This document shows positions 38,484 through 47,826 of a stretch of 64,000 bases of DNA, in pieces. The stretch comes from Shinella sp. CPCC 101442 (lineage in GTDB: Bacteria; Pseudomonadota; Alphaproteobacteria; Rhizobiales; Rhizobiaceae). Positions within the stretch are counted from its first letter, which is position 1; each line of letters begins with the position of its first letter. Location: NCBI RefSeq assembly GCF_024704725.1, contig NZ_JALIQS010000007.1, positions 62,001 through 126,000 on the forward strand, read 5' to 3'. A program made the translations under genes and the position numbers. A model generated the notes under the pieces. That model saw nothing but the letters and a program-made list of their open reading frames with translations, had not been told where the DNA came from and searched no databases.

Positions 38484-39227
38484 TTGCGCAAAGGTTTGCT
38501 TGAGACGGTCATCAGCGGCGTGAGCACGCGCACCAGCCATGCGCAGGTGGTCAATGCGCTGGGACGGTCCATCATCGCGGGTGAATATCCCGTGGGATCG
38601 ACGCTGCCGGGCGATGCGGAGCTGGCTGCGCGCTTCAAGGTGTCGCGCACGGTTCTGCGCGAAGCCATGAAGACACTTGCGGCAAAGGGCCTCGTCGTGC
38701 CGCGCGCGCGCATCGGCACGCGCGTAACGCCCAACATCCAGTGGAACCTCTTCGACAGCGATATCCTCACCTGGTATTTCGCCGTCGGCGTCAACGAGGA
38801 TTTTCTGCTGCACCTTTCCGAAGTGCGCCTTGCCTTCGAGCCCCATGCCGCCGCACTGGCCGCAAGGCATGCCTCGGAGGCCGATATCAGCCAGATGATG
38901 CGCCTTGCCGTCGCCATGGGCGACCCCGAGCATACGGCCGAAACGCTTGCCATGGCGGATCTGAAATTCCACCTCTCGGTGCTGGAGGCCTCGCGCAATC
39001 CTTTCCTGCGCACCGTCGGCAGCCTGATCGAGGCTGGCCTTGTCGGAGTCTTCAAGCTCAGCTCGCCGGCTGCGGATCGCGGCAAGATCGGCGATGTCGC
39101 GGCCACCCACATCCGCATCGTCGAGGAGATCGACAAGCGGGACGAGGACGGCGCGCGCCGCGCCATGGAAAATGTCATCCGGGTCGGCCGCGAGCGCGTC
39201 GTACAGGCGTTGCGCGAAGAAAAATAG
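38484..39227 (+). CDS. GntR/FadR-family transcriptional regulator
   Basis: About 247 residues. An N-terminal winged helix (VVNALGRSIIAGEYPVGSTL, then LAARFKVSRTVLREAMKTL) is followed by an FCD ligand domain with metal-type His residues (FEPHAAALAA, LKFHLSVLEA, ATHIRIVEEI). The linker WNLFDSDILTWYF is typical of the DgoR-like, sugar-acid-responsive branch. I choose the TTG at 38484 because AGGAGGGG lies five bases upstream; an in-frame ATG at 38460 and an opening at 38388 are alternatives. No obvious target operon is adjacent, since the upstream ABC operon is closed by a terminator. Confidence 0.82.
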   Translation: MRKGLLETVISGVSTRTSHAQVVNALGRSIIAGEYPVGSTLPGDAELAARFKVSRTVLREAMKTLAAKGLVVPRARIGTRVTPNIQWNLFDSDILTWYFAVGVNEDFLLHLSEVRLAFEPHAAALAARHASEADISQMMRLAVAMGDPEHTAETLAMADLKFHLSVLEASRNPFLRTVGSLIEAGLVGVFKLSSPAADRGKIGDVAATHIRIVEEIDKRDEDGARRAMENVIRVGRERVVQALREEK

Positions 39228-39290
39228 CCCGTTTCAGGTGTTGTTCCCTCGCGCGGGAGCGCCCTTGTCGTTGGGCTGGTCGTTTGCTGT

Positions 39291-41078
39291 TCAGGGGGCG
39301 GTCAGATTGAGTTCACCCTGCCTCTCCGCATCCGCAGTTGGCTTGTGCGTTGCCTCCCCTGCAAGCAGCGTGTCGGCCATCGCCGCGGCGAGTTGGTCCT
39401 TTGCGATCACAATATGATTGGCGCCGAACTGGCGCAGGTGGTCGGCTTCCGCCTGCGACGTGGCGCGCGCCACGATGGAAAGGGCACCATTTGCCCCGCG
39501 CGCCTGCTCGATCAGCGTGCCCGAGGCAAAGGCATCGGGAATGGCGGTGACGAACCAGCGTGCCGCGGCAATGTTGGCCTGCGCGAGCACGCCGCGACTG
39601 CCGGCCGGCTCGCCGATCGCTTCGATGCCTGCCTCTCGCAGAGCCTCTGCGACACCGGCCCGTTCCTCGATGACCAGCAGTGGAACGCCTGCGGCTCGTA
39701 ACCGCTCGACGATGCGCTTTCCGACGCGGCCATAACCGACGACGACCGCGTGGTCGGTGAGGGTGGTGGGCTCGGGAGCGGCTTCCGTGAAGGTCGGTTC
39801 TTCGGCCTGCGGTGCGGCATCGCCGCTCTCCGCAGGGTCCGGCGCGACCGCCGGTGCTTCCAGCTTCGCCCCGTAGTGATCGACGGCCATGAAAAGCAGC
39901 GGATTGACGAGAATGGAAAACAGCGCGCCGGCAACGATGAGGTCCTGCGCTACGGGGGGCAGAAGGTTGAGCCCAACACCGAGCACGACGAGGATGAAGG
40001 AGAACTCGCCGATCTGGGCAAGGCTCGCGGCGATCGTCAGTGCGATCGTCCGCGGATAACCGAAAGTCTTGACGATAAGGTAAGCGACGGCCGACTTGAC
40101 GAAGACGATAGTGAAGATCGTCGCGAAGATGGCGAGCGGACGTTCGAGCAGGTTGACCGGATCGAACAGCATGCCGACCGAGACGAAGAACAGCACCGCA
40201 AAGGCATCGCGCAGTGGCAGCGTTTCGCGCGCCGCCTGCTGGCTGAGCTGCGATTCCGCCAGAACCATGCCGGCGAAGAATGCGCCGAGCGCGAAGGAAA
40301 CCCCGAAAAGTTTCGCCGATCCGTAAGCGACACCCAACGCAATGGCCAGCACCGAAAGGCGGAAGAGTTCGCGCGACCCTGTATGGGCGACATAATGCAG
40401 GATCATCGGAATGACCTTGCGGCCGACGATGAGCATCAGCGCTATGAAGGCCGACACCTTGAGTGCCGTAACGCCGACCGCCGTCCAGACTTCGCCGAGA
40501 CCCAGTGCCCTCGTGAGGTCAGGATCGACATTGGCCGTCTGCGCCGTACCGCCCAGCATGCCGGCGAGCGGTGGCAGCAGCACGAGCGCCAGCACCATGA
40601 CGAGGTCTTCGACGATCAGCCAGCCGACGGCAATGCGCCCTTTCTCCGTCTCCACCATGCGCCGTTCCTGCAGCGCGCGCAAAAGCACAACGGTACTGGC
40701 AACCGACAGCGACAGGCCGAAGACCAATCCGCTGCCGGCGGACCAGCCCATGGCAAGGCCAAGCAGGAGGCCGAAAACCGTCGCCACCGCTATTTGCCCG
40801 ATCGCGCCGGGAATGGCGATGGCGCGGACGGAGAGAAGATCCTTCAGGGAAAAATGCAGGCCGACGCCGAACATCAAAAGGATAACGCCGATCTCCGCCA
40901 GTTCGTTCGCCAGGCTCTGGTCTGCGACAAAGCCCGGCGTGAAGGGGCCGATGATCACGCCGGCGAGAAGATAACCGGCGATCGGCGGGAGGCGAAAGCG
41001 ATGCGCGACGAGCCCCGCGACAAAAGCGAGACAGATGCCGGCGACCAGCGTTGCGATCAGTGGTGTCGCATGAGGCAA
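39291..41078 (-). CDS. ybaL: CPA2-family K+/H+ antiporter with RCK domain, YbaL-type
   Basis: The 595-residue product has twelve or so membrane helices (LPPIAGYLLAGVIIGPFTPGF, LLMFGVGLHFSLKDLL, the helix with GWLIVEDLVMVLAL). A cytoplasmic TrkA-N domain follows with VVVGYGRVGKRIVERL and a Rossmann fold. The closest named relative is YbaL of the KefB-like monovalent cation:proton antiporters. It probably helps K+ or pH homeostasis. It begins at an ATG with no strong ribosome-binding site visible and is transcribed alone. Confidence 0.87.
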   Translation of the reverse strand: MPHATPLIATLVAGICLAFVAGLVAHRFRLPPIAGYLLAGVIIGPFTPGFVADQSLANELAEIGVILLMFGVGLHFSLKDLLSVRAIAIPGAIGQIAVATVFGLLLGLAMGWSAGSGLVFGLSLSVASTVVLLRALQERRMVETEKGRIAVGWLIVEDLVMVLALVLLPPLAGMLGGTAQTANVDPDLTRALGLGEVWTAVGVTALKVSAFIALMLIVGRKVIPMILHYVAHTGSRELFRLSVLAIALGVAYGSAKLFGVSFALGAFFAGMVLAESQLSQQAARETLPLRDAFAVLFFVSVGMLFDPVNLLERPLAIFATIFTIVFVKSAVAYLIVKTFGYPRTIALTIAASLAQIGEFSFILVVLGVGLNLLPPVAQDLIVAGALFSILVNPLLFMAVDHYGAKLEAPAVAPDPAESGDAAPQAEEPTFTEAAPEPTTLTDHAVVVGYGRVGKRIVERLRAAGVPLLVIEERAGVAEALREAGIEAIGEPAGSRGVLAQANIAAARWFVTAIPDAFASGTLIEQARGANGALSIVARATSQAEADHLRQFGANHIVIAKDQLAAAMADTLLAGEATHKPTADAERQGELNLTAP

Positions 41079-41155
41079 GCGTGTCTATCCTGATTCCGTG
41101 GGAATTCAAGGGGATAGGGTAGGGTGGTCGCCGGGTCTCCGCAAGGCGAAAATGA

Positions 41156-41503
41156 TCAGTCGTCGTTGCTGGCGTTAAGGTCTTCCGGGCGCTTGCCCTC
41201 ATCCGTATTGCGGATCGCAAGTTGCGCCGCGCCCATCGACTGGTAAAGGTTGAACAGCGATTCGCTTGCTTTTGCGGCCAGCCGGAACCATTCGCTGTTA
41301 CCAGCAATCGCCGGATGATGGAGCAACTGGTCATCGACGAGGTCGAGCACGATGGAGGTGGTATGCACTGCCTCGTGGAAGCCAAAGGAGCCGGAGGAAT
41401 AGTGGCCGAGCAGGTCCGGCGGCGTCATGGCGCGCTCTGCGGCCAGGATGTCGAGTTGCTTCAGCCGCTCTTCTTCGAGTTCGATGTCGGTGCTTTCAAG
41501 CAT
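41156..41503 (-). CDS. Conserved small rhizobial protein
   Basis: The 115-residue product is soluble and mostly helical with no signal peptide, and has a conserved-looking core (GHYSSGSFGFHEAVHTTSIV). The ATG at 41503 is chosen for the GGAGGCGG just upstream; the frame is open further, to 41596. I recognise it only as a hypothetical protein of Rhizobiaceae. It lies between the antiporter gene and the DUF992 gene on the same strand. Confidence 0.6.
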   Translation of the reverse strand: MLESTDIELEEERLKQLDILAAERAMTPPDLLGHYSSGSFGFHEAVHTTSIVLDLVDDQLLHHPAIAGNSEWFRLAAKASESLFNLYQSMGAAQLAIRNTDEGKRPEDLNASNDD

Positions 41504-41593
41504 GTCCGCCTCCGTTGCAGTGCCTCTCCCAGACCTACCCGATTCGGACACGCCGGTGGATCGGAGATCCGGCCCAAGGCGGTTTATTTTGAA

Positions 41594-41627
41594 CAAGGCC
41601 GGACGGTTGAACCGCCCGGCCTTTGTT
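41594..41627 (-). terminator. Terminator of the DUF992 gene
   Basis: On the minus strand AAGGCCGGGCGGTT - CAA - CCGTCCGGCCTT is followed by GTTC. It is a strong stem two bases from the DUF992 stop, with a poor T-run. Confidence 0.6.
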
Positions 41628-41629
41628 TC

Positions 41630-42157
41630 TCAGCCCTGGGGCGTCAAAGTCACGGAGGTGCCGGTCGCGGCAATGTTCAGGCCGATCTGGCCGCTGATGC
41701 TGACCGTCTGCAGCTGGATCGAGCCCGAGGTGCCGCCGATGAGCAGGTTCGTTCCGATGCCCACGCCAACGGTCGCTTCGGCCGTCGCGCCCTGATAAAG
41801 ACCGCCGAGCGAACCTTCATGGTAGCCGGCCGTCGGGGCGAAGACTGCCCACACGATGCGGCCCTGCGTGGTGAAGCCGACATCGACGCCCATCTTGCGG
41901 ATCACGCCGCTGTAGACATCCTGCCGGCCGCGGGTTGACTTGAAGACGCAGTCGATGGACTTCGCCGAACCGAGGACATAGCCGAGGCCGCCGCCCACAT
42001 CGCAGGTCAGCATGCCGATCTTGATGCCGTCGCGATCGCCACCGCGTTCGACATAGACGGGCTCCCGATCGCGGGAGGCCATGTCGGCCGCGCCGGCCGT
42101 CGATGCCACCGCCTGCGCCAGGGTAAGGGCGAAAACCGCTCCAAGCTTCTTGTTCAT
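41630..42157 (-). CDS. DUF992 secreted protein
   Basis: The 175-residue product has a signal peptide (AVFALTLAQAVASTAGA). The mature domain is glycine-rich and beta-type, and opens IKIGMLTCDVGGGLGYVLGS, with a second Cys in KSIDCVFKS that probably makes a disulfide. That is the DUF992 pattern. The ATG at 42157 has GGAGAG upstream. DUF992 proteins are widespread in Rhizobiales and have no established function. Confidence 0.82.
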   Translation of the reverse strand: MNKKLGAVFALTLAQAVASTAGAADMASRDREPVYVERGGDRDGIKIGMLTCDVGGGLGYVLGSAKSIDCVFKSTRGRQDVYSGVIRKMGVDVGFTTQGRIVWAVFAPTAGYHEGSLGGLYQGATAEATVGVGIGTNLLIGGTSGSIQLQTVSISGQIGLNIAATGTSVTLTPQG

Positions 42158-42305
42158 CTGTGCTCTCCTTCTCGTTCTGCTGGCACGATAACGGCGAATC
42201 CGGTGCATTGGTTCCCGGTCGCCTGTCATCTGATGGCGAAGATCGTGGCGGAGTAGGGGCAGCAGGCGCCGCAGCGACAGGAAGAGGAGCGCCGTCGCTT
42301 TCCGG

Positions 42306-42518
42306 TCACACACCGTTGATCGTGGGCAGGTGCATCATGACCTCGTCACGGCGCGCTTCATCGAGGGAGGCGATCTTCTCGTTCCAGAATGCCTGGGCCT
42401 CCTGCGTCCCATGAACCCATTGCCGGGTACTGACCGTGTTGTCGTCGATCGCCGCAAGCCGTCCGCCGCCGAGACGGAGATATTCTGCGGCAAGTTTTGC
42501 GGTCGGTGTCGTTTCCAT
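42306..42518 (-). CDS. Conserved small rhizobial protein
   Basis: The 70-residue product is soluble and charged, and opens METTPTAKLAAEYLRLGGGR. A GGAGG lies eight to ten bases before the ATG. No domain is recognised. It stands upstream of DUF992 on the same strand with a gap of about 150 bases. Confidence 0.55.
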   Translation of the reverse strand: METTPTAKLAAEYLRLGGGRLAAIDDNTVSTRQWVHGTQEAQAFWNEKIASLDEARRDEVMMHLPTINGV

Positions 42519-42587
42519 GCTCAGCCTCCGTTGGTGTGGTAGGCGGAAACCGGGGAGGCGGCGCGATTGTTCCGCGCAGCAACAGGC

Positions 42588-42623
42588 AACAAAAAAGGCC
42601 GGGGCGAAAACGCACCGACCTTC
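42588..42623 (-). terminator. Rho-independent terminator downstream of tRNA-Ser
   Basis: On the minus strand AAGGTCGGTGCG - TTTT - CGCCCCGGCCTT is followed by TTTTGTTGC. The only minus-strand gene upstream of it is tRNA-Ser, about 235 bases away, so that transcript appears long. Confidence 0.65.
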
Positions 42624-42857
42624 CTCATCATCACCTATTCACCAGTGCCAGTACATCCGTGGTCAAGGGCATCAGGTGATGGCGGCCATTGCGAGCGGCA
42701 GAGGCTTTCCAGCGCTCTCAAGCAATTACCGATGACGGGGATATAGGAGGGGATTGTGGTCAAATCAAGGTTGCGTCGCACAATTCCATGTTCTGACATT
42801 CGCGCTGCGTCTCGGACCGGCGTTGCCGAACCAAATGTATCGGGTATGGGAGAGCAT

Positions 42858-42947
42858 TGGCGGAAGAGGTGGGATTCGAACCCACGGTACGGTTTCCCGC
42901 ACGCCGGTTTTCAAGACCGGTTCCTTAAACCACTCGGACACTCTTCC
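42858..42947 (-). tRNA. tRNA-Ser (anticodon TGA)
   Basis: On the minus strand GGAAGAG pairs with CTCTTCC. The anticodon stem CCGGT/ACCGG encloses CTTGAAA (anticodon TGA). A long class II variable arm (GTGCGGGAAACCGTAC) and a T-arm with GGTTCGAATCC follow. The discriminator G and CCA are encoded. Confidence 0.95.
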
Positions 42948-43194
42948 ATCGTTCGAGGCGGTGTTTTCCCGGTTTTGGAAAAGCCGTAAAGCCGCGCTTG
43001 CGGTTCATCCCCTCGACGTTGCGGCTTTTTAGCAGCTTTGATGGCATCGTCAACGACGAGATGCCTCTATTTAGAGAGGGCGCCGGGCCTCAGTGCAACT
43101 TTTCCCGACTTGTTGCTGACGCATTGTGATCGTAGCTTCATGAGGCACCCGAAAGCAATGTTGCGGGATGGATGCGAGCAGGGGAGGCAGCAAG

Positions 43195-43410
43195 ATGGAC
43201 GTGCTTCGAGACCCCACGCATATCGGCATGTTTGAACCGCAGGATCTCGATATCCTGCAGTGTGTTTTCGTTCGTTTGACCTCCGTCCAGGCGCCCACGC
43301 TCGATGAGATGCGCGCGCGCGCGCTGGCGCGGTCGATCATCACGTTGTACCGCCATGGTGTGCGTGATCCCGATCAGTTGTTCGATGTCCTGCAGGTGCG
43401 GGCGTCCTGA
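43195..43410 (+). CDS. Conserved small rhizobial protein
   Basis: The 71-residue product is soluble and opens MDVLRDPTHIGMFEPQDLDI, with a helical C-terminus (RARALARSIITLYRHGVRDP). The ATG at 43195 has GGGGAGG eight bases upstream; an earlier ATG at 43168 has none. I recognise it only as a hypothetical protein of Rhizobiaceae. Confidence 0.6.
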   Translation: MDVLRDPTHIGMFEPQDLDILQCVFVRLTSVQAPTLDEMRARALARSIITLYRHGVRDPDQLFDVLQVRAS

Positions 43411-43423
43411 CGGGGTTTTCCTG

Positions 43424-43452
43424 CGGGGAGGCGCATCGACGTCGCCTCCCGT
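43424..43452 (+). terminator. Hairpin after the small gene 43195-43410
   Basis: GGGAGGCG and CGCCTCCC form a perfect eight-base stem around a nine-base loop. No T-run follows, so termination is only possible. Confidence 0.35.
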
Positions 43453-43631
43453 GCCATGAATTAACCAAGCGGAAACCATAAATCACCGAAGCTGGCCTTC
43501 GGATTCCCAATCATTCGCAATTTTGCCATGTTACTGGCATGATTAACGTACTGTTATTTACTGAGTGGCATTGACGGCTAACTTGCAGGGGCAAGGCAGT
43601 TGGCTGGCGCACCGTCGGGGACAATAGCGGC

Positions 43632-44651
43632 GTGGGACATAATACTATCTCGAAGAATGCGACCCGGTTCGGCTTGGGCTTGAGGTTGCTGACAATTCCG
43701 TTGGTCTGCGCCGGCCTCGCCGCCTGCGCGACGACCACCCCGGCACCGAAGAAAAAAGTCCGCAGCAAGGAGTTTTTTTCTGAGTCCGAATACGGCGTGA
43801 AAGCAAGTCCGCGCGTCATCGAGGACGGGCAGGCCGTGCCGAAGGGCGGCGGTCGCTACCAGCTCGGCAAGGCCTATCAGGTCCGCGGCAAATGGTACAA
43901 GCCGAAGGAAGAGCCGGGCTACAACAAGACCGGCCTTGCCTCCTGGTACGGCTCGGCGTTCCACGGCCGTCGGACGGCGAATGGCGAAGTCTATGACCGC
44001 TATCATCTTTCCGCCGCCCACCCGACCTTTCCGCTTCCAAGCTATGCGCGCGTCACCAATATGGAGAACGGCACGTCCGTCATCGTGCGCGTCAACGACC
44101 GTGGCCCCTTCCACGAGGGCCGCGTTATCGACGTGTCTTCCAAAACGGCCGACCTGCTCGACATGAAGCGCACGGGCACGGCCAAGGTGCGCGTGCAATA
44201 TGTCGGCAAGGCTCCGCTCGAGGGCAACGACACACCTTATCTCATGGCATCCTACGTCACGAAGGGCTCGCGTGTTCCTGTCGTGGATCCGGGTGGCCAG
44301 ATCGCAACGGGCGTGATGGTGGCCTCCGCCGACAGCCGGTCCCTGCCGGGCGTCGGGGCCGAGGAGAATGTGCTGAAGGTCCCGGATCAAAGCACGATGA
44401 CGGCACTCAACAAGACGCAGGCCACGTCGGATGCGTTCCAGGCCATGGAAGCGCAGTTCGCGTTGCTGCCGGAAATCGGTCCGTTGCCGATGGAACGGCC
44501 GAACTACGTGCCGCAGCTTTCCGCCGAGCCGAGCTATGCGGCCGCCTATGCGGATGAACGCGTGCGCGATGCCGCCGGTGCCTTCGATGCCATCCTGACA
44601 CTCGACGGCCAGCTGACGCCGCTCTCCGCGCTTCCCGACAACGCAGGCTGA
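43632..44651 (+). CDS. rlpA: RlpA-family septal lytic transglycosylase lipoprotein
   Basis: The 339-residue product has a lipobox (CAGLAAC, Cys at about residue 32), so it is a lipoprotein. A double-psi beta-barrel domain follows (about 95-195) with GLASWYGSAFHGRRTANGE, the catalytic Asp in VNDRGPFHEGRVIDVS, and LPSYARVTN. No SPOR domain is seen at the C-terminus, which is a less conserved extension. RlpA trims denuded glycan strands at the septum. It starts at a GTG. The carboxypeptidase homologue lies 70 bases downstream. Confidence 0.87.
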   Translation: MGHNTISKNATRFGLGLRLLTIPLVCAGLAACATTTPAPKKKVRSKEFFSESEYGVKASPRVIEDGQAVPKGGGRYQLGKAYQVRGKWYKPKEEPGYNKTGLASWYGSAFHGRRTANGEVYDRYHLSAAHPTFPLPSYARVTNMENGTSVIVRVNDRGPFHEGRVIDVSSKTADLLDMKRTGTAKVRVQYVGKAPLEGNDTPYLMASYVTKGSRVPVVDPGGQIATGVMVASADSRSLPGVGAEENVLKVPDQSTMTALNKTQATSDAFQAMEAQFALLPEIGPLPMERPNYVPQLSAEPSYAAAYADERVRDAAGAFDAILTLDGQLTPLSALPDNAG

Positions 44652-44721
44652 TGGCCTGCGGCATCACAGCCGTTTGCGCAACGCCGACAGCTGTGGGAGT
44701 GTGACGACATCCGGAGTCGCC

Positions 44722-45885
44722 ATGCATCGCAGCCTGTTCGTTTTTCTCTTTGTTTTTCTGTCCCTGCCGAACCTCGCGCATGCCCAGTCGGCAGCGCCGC
44801 AGGCGGGTTTTGACGTCAAGGCCAAGCAGGTCTACCTGATCGAGGCCGAGACCGGCACGGTGCTCTTCGCCCGCGCGGAAGATGAACTGGTGCCGGCCGC
44901 CTCGCTCGCCAAGTTGATGACGATGGCGACGGCCTTCAAGGCGCTTGCCGGCGGTGAGATCACGCTCGAAACCCAGTATCCCGTCACCGAGCATGCCTGG
45001 CGCACCGGCGGCGCGCCGTCGCGCACCTCCACCATGTTTGCCGCGCTGAAATCCAATGTGAGGGTGGAGGACCTTGTGCGCGGCGTGACGGTGCAGTTCG
45101 CCAACGATGCCTGCATTGTCCTGGCCGAAGGCATGGCAGGCTCGGAAACGGCCTTCGTCGAGCGCATGAACAGGGAGGCGCGGGACCTCGGCCTGCAAAA
45201 ATCCACCTTCGCCAATGCGACCGGCCTGCCGAACCCGGCCAACAAGGTGACGATGCGTGAGATGGTATTGCTCGCCAGGCACCTGCAGACCACCTATCCG
45301 GAGCGCATGGGCTACTATGCCGAGCCGGAATTCGAATGGAACAAGATCAAGCAGCGTAACCGCAATCCGCTGCTCGCGCTCAACATCGGCGTGACGGGCT
45401 TCGTCACCGGGTTTTCGGAGGAGGGCGGTTACTCCATCGTCGCGGCCGTCAACAGGGACGGCAAACATCTGCTGCTGGCCATGGGCGGCATGGAAAGCGA
45501 AAAGGCGCGCATCGAGGAATCGCGGCGCATCATCGAATGGGCGCTTTCGTCGTTCGAGCGGCGCACCCTGTTCAAGCAAGGCGAGGCGATTGCCGATGCA
45601 TCCGTCTATGGCGGCGATGCATCGACAGTGCCGCTGGTTGCCGGCGAGCAGGTGGATGTGTTCCTGCCGAAGGACAATTCGCAACGGCTTGTTGCGCGCG
45701 TCGTCTATACGTGGCCGATCCGCGCGCCGGTCGAGCCGGACAAGGCGGTCGGGACGCTGAAGATCTGGAACGACAAGCAGCTCTTGCGCGAGGTGCCGGT
45801 GAAGACGGCCGGTACGGTGGGCGAGGGCACGTTGCATGCCCGGGCGGTCGATGCGCTGATCGAACTCTTCTTCTTCTGGATATGA
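44722..45885 (+). CDS. D-alanyl-D-alanine carboxypeptidase homologue with altered active-site motifs
   Basis: The 387-residue product has a signal peptide (residues 1-22), a peptidase S11 domain and a C-terminal PBP5-like domain (about 270-370). The first motif is intact: Ser61-Leu-Ala-Lys64. The second, normally SxN, reads Phe126-Ala-Asn128, and the third, normally KTG, reads Val228-Thr-Gly230. The surroundings (NDACIVLAEG, RNRNPLLALNIG) are otherwise typical of rhizobial DacF-like enzymes. The C-terminus ends IELFFFWI and may be a membrane anchor. The ATG at 44722 has CCGGAG upstream. It follows rlpA and may be co-transcribed with it. Confidence 0.85.
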   Translation: MHRSLFVFLFVFLSLPNLAHAQSAAPQAGFDVKAKQVYLIEAETGTVLFARAEDELVPAASLAKLMTMATAFKALAGGEITLETQYPVTEHAWRTGGAPSRTSTMFAALKSNVRVEDLVRGVTVQFANDACIVLAEGMAGSETAFVERMNREARDLGLQKSTFANATGLPNPANKVTMREMVLLARHLQTTYPERMGYYAEPEFEWNKIKQRNRNPLLALNIGVTGFVTGFSEEGGYSIVAAVNRDGKHLLLAMGGMESEKARIEESRRIIEWALSSFERRTLFKQGEAIADASVYGGDASTVPLVAGEQVDVFLPKDNSQRLVARVVYTWPIRAPVEPDKAVGTLKIWNDKQLLREVPVKTAGTVGEGTLHARAVDALIELFFFWI

Positions 45886-46028
45886 CTTCTTTGGTTGGGA
45901 TGCGGCGGGGCGGCCCGAAAAGCGTTTCGCCGGCCGGAAACATCGGTTAGTAGTGGTCCGACTCGTCTCCGCCTCGGCGGATATCGTCGGAAGGGCTGCG
46001 AAAGCAGCCACTGGAACGGAAACAGGAT

Positions 46029-46718
46029 TTGTCGGCCGCACCCGGTTTGTTTGTCACGTTTGAAGGCGGCGAAGGCGCTGGAAAGTCGACCCAGATCCGG
46101 CTTCTGGCGGAAGCGTTGCGTGCACGCGGCCTCACCGTGTTGATGACGCGCGAGCCCGGCGGCTCCAGGGGGGCGGAAGCCGTGCGCCACGTTCTCCTGT
46201 CCGGCGCTGCAGAGGCCTACGGTATCCGCATGGAGGCCATTCTCTTCGCGGCTGCGCGTAGCGACCATGTCGAAGAGGTCATCCGCCCCGCGCTGACGAC
46301 CGGCACGGTGGTGCTCTGCGACCGCTTCATGGATTCGTCGCGGGTCTACCAGGGCATAACAGGCAATCTGGAGCAGCCGTTCGTCGAAGCGCTGGAACGC
46401 GTGGCGATCAACGGTGTGACGCCCGACTGCACCATCATCTTCGACCTCCCCGCGGCAATCGGCCTGGAACGTGCGCGAAAACGCAGCGCCGGCCCGGGCG
46501 AAAGCGAACAGCCCGACCGCTTCGAGAAGGAAGAGCTGGAGACGCACGAAAAGCGCCGCGAGGCCTTTCTGGACATTGCCGAACATGAACCGCTGCGCTG
46601 CCGCGTGGTGGACGCGACGTTGACGCCGGAAGCGATCGCCGCGCAGGTGCTCGCCATCGTCGATCCGCTGCTACCGATCAATGCGCATGGCCATCCCGAT
46701 CCGGAGCACGTCTCGTGA
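46029..46718 (+). CDS. tmk: Thymidylate kinase
   Basis: The 229-residue product has the P-loop [12 protein letters not shown], the [11 protein letters not shown] phosphate-binding segment, the [10 protein letters not shown] motif (DRX) and a LID region ([18 protein letters not shown]). It phosphorylates dTMP to dTDP. The start is a TTG giving [14 protein letters not shown]; no nearer ATG fits. The stop overlaps the holB start (GTGA). Confidence 0.95.
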   Translation: MSAAPGLFVTFEGGEGAGKSTQIRLLAEALRARGLTVLMTREPGGSRGAEAVRHVLLSGAAEAYGIRMEAILFAAARSDHVEEVIRPALTTGTVVLCDRFMDSSRVYQGITGNLEQPFVEALERVAINGVTPDCTIIFDLPAAIGLERARKRSAGPGESEQPDRFEKEELETHEKRREAFLDIAEHEPLRCRVVDATLTPEAIAAQVLAIVDPLLPINAHGHPDPEHVS

Positions 46719-47746
46719 GCGACGATCGTCCCGGCATTCTTGACGGCGCCGTGCACCCGGCCGAACAGACGAAACTGTTCGGCCATGCCGAGGCGCAGGA
46801 TTTTTTGGCGCGATCCTACCGATCCGGCAAGGGGCATCATGCCATCCTGATCGAGGGGCAGGAGGGCATCGGCAAGGCGACACTTGCGTTCCGCTTTGCC
46901 AACCACGTCCTCCACCATCCCGAGCCTGCGGAGGCGCCGGAGCACATTGCCGATCCATCGCCCGCCTCGCCGATCACCCGCCAGCTCGTCGCCGGCGCGT
47001 CGCACAACCTGCTCCATCTGACACGGCCCGTCGACGAGAAGAGCGGCAAGGTGAAGTCGGCGATCACGGTGGACGAGGTGCGCAGGGCAGGGAAATTCCT
47101 GGCGCAGACCTCCGGCACCGGCAACTGGCGCATCGTCATCATCGACCCCGCGGACGACCTCAACCGCAATGCCGCCAACGCAATCCTGAAAATCCTCGAG
47201 GAGCCGCCGAAGCGCTCGCTCTTCCTGGTGCTGACCCACGCTCCAGGCAAGCTGCTGCCGACCATCCGTTCGCGCTGCCTGCCGCTTGCGTTGGCGCCGC
47301 TGTCGGAAGACGAGCTCGCAGCCGCGCTCGACAGCCTTGGCGCGACACCGAGCGGACCGCGGGCAGGGGACGTATTATCCGCCGCGCATGGCAGCGTCTC
47401 GGAAGCCCTGAAGCTCACGAACTACGGTGGTTTCGACATCGTGGAAGCCTTCCGCACGATCGTGGAAGCGCCCGCCGAACCGCCGCGCCGCGACGTGCAC
47501 AAACTTGCCGACGTGTTGTCGGCCAAGGACAGCGAGACGGTCTTCTCCTTCTTCTGCCAGCACGCCACCGATTTCGTCACTGCCGCCGCCCGAAGCGCCG
47601 CCCTTGCCGGCGACATTTCCCGCGCCGACCGTCTCGCCCAGCTTTCCTCGCAACTCGGCGAGCGCATCGCCATCGCGCAGGGCTACAACCTCGATCGCAA
47701 GCAGACGATCATCAGCGTGCTCGACGACATCAGGGCCTCGCTTTAA
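46715..47746 (+). CDS. holB: DNA polymerase III subunit delta'
   Basis: The 343-residue product is an AAA+ clamp-loader subunit with the P-loop [12 protein letters not shown], the strand [20 protein letters not shown] (sensor region) and SRC motif in [10 protein letters not shown]. The four-Cys zinc module of E. coli delta' is not evident. It works with DnaX and delta to load the beta clamp. It is translationally coupled to tmk, the usual alphaproteobacterial arrangement, and precedes metG. Confidence 0.93.
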   Translation: MSDDRPGILDGAVHPAEQTKLFGHAEAQDFLARSYRSGKGHHAILIEGQEGIGKATLAFRFANHVLHHPEPAEAPEHIADPSPASPITRQLVAGASHNLLHLTRPVDEKSGKVKSAITVDEVRRAGKFLAQTSGTGNWRIVIIDPADDLNRNAANAILKILEEPPKRSLFLVLTHAPGKLLPTIRSRCLPLALAPLSEDELAAALDSLGATPSGPRAGDVLSAAHGSVSEALKLTNYGGFDIVEAFRTIVEAPAEPPRRDVHKLADVLSAKDSETVFSFFCQHATDFVTAAARSAALAGDISRADRLAQLSSQLGERIAIAQGYNLDRKQTIISVLDDIRASL

Positions 47747-47826
47747 ATCAACTTGCTGTTTCCCTCTGCGCCCGCATGGTCTAATACCTTGCGGCATTGC
47801 ACAACCGAAGACAGAACGCACCCGCC

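Noticed and set aside
43524-43539. Short palindrome TGCCA-N6-TGGCA upstream of rlpA
   Set aside because: It is only five bases per arm and can occur by chance; no regulator is linked to it.
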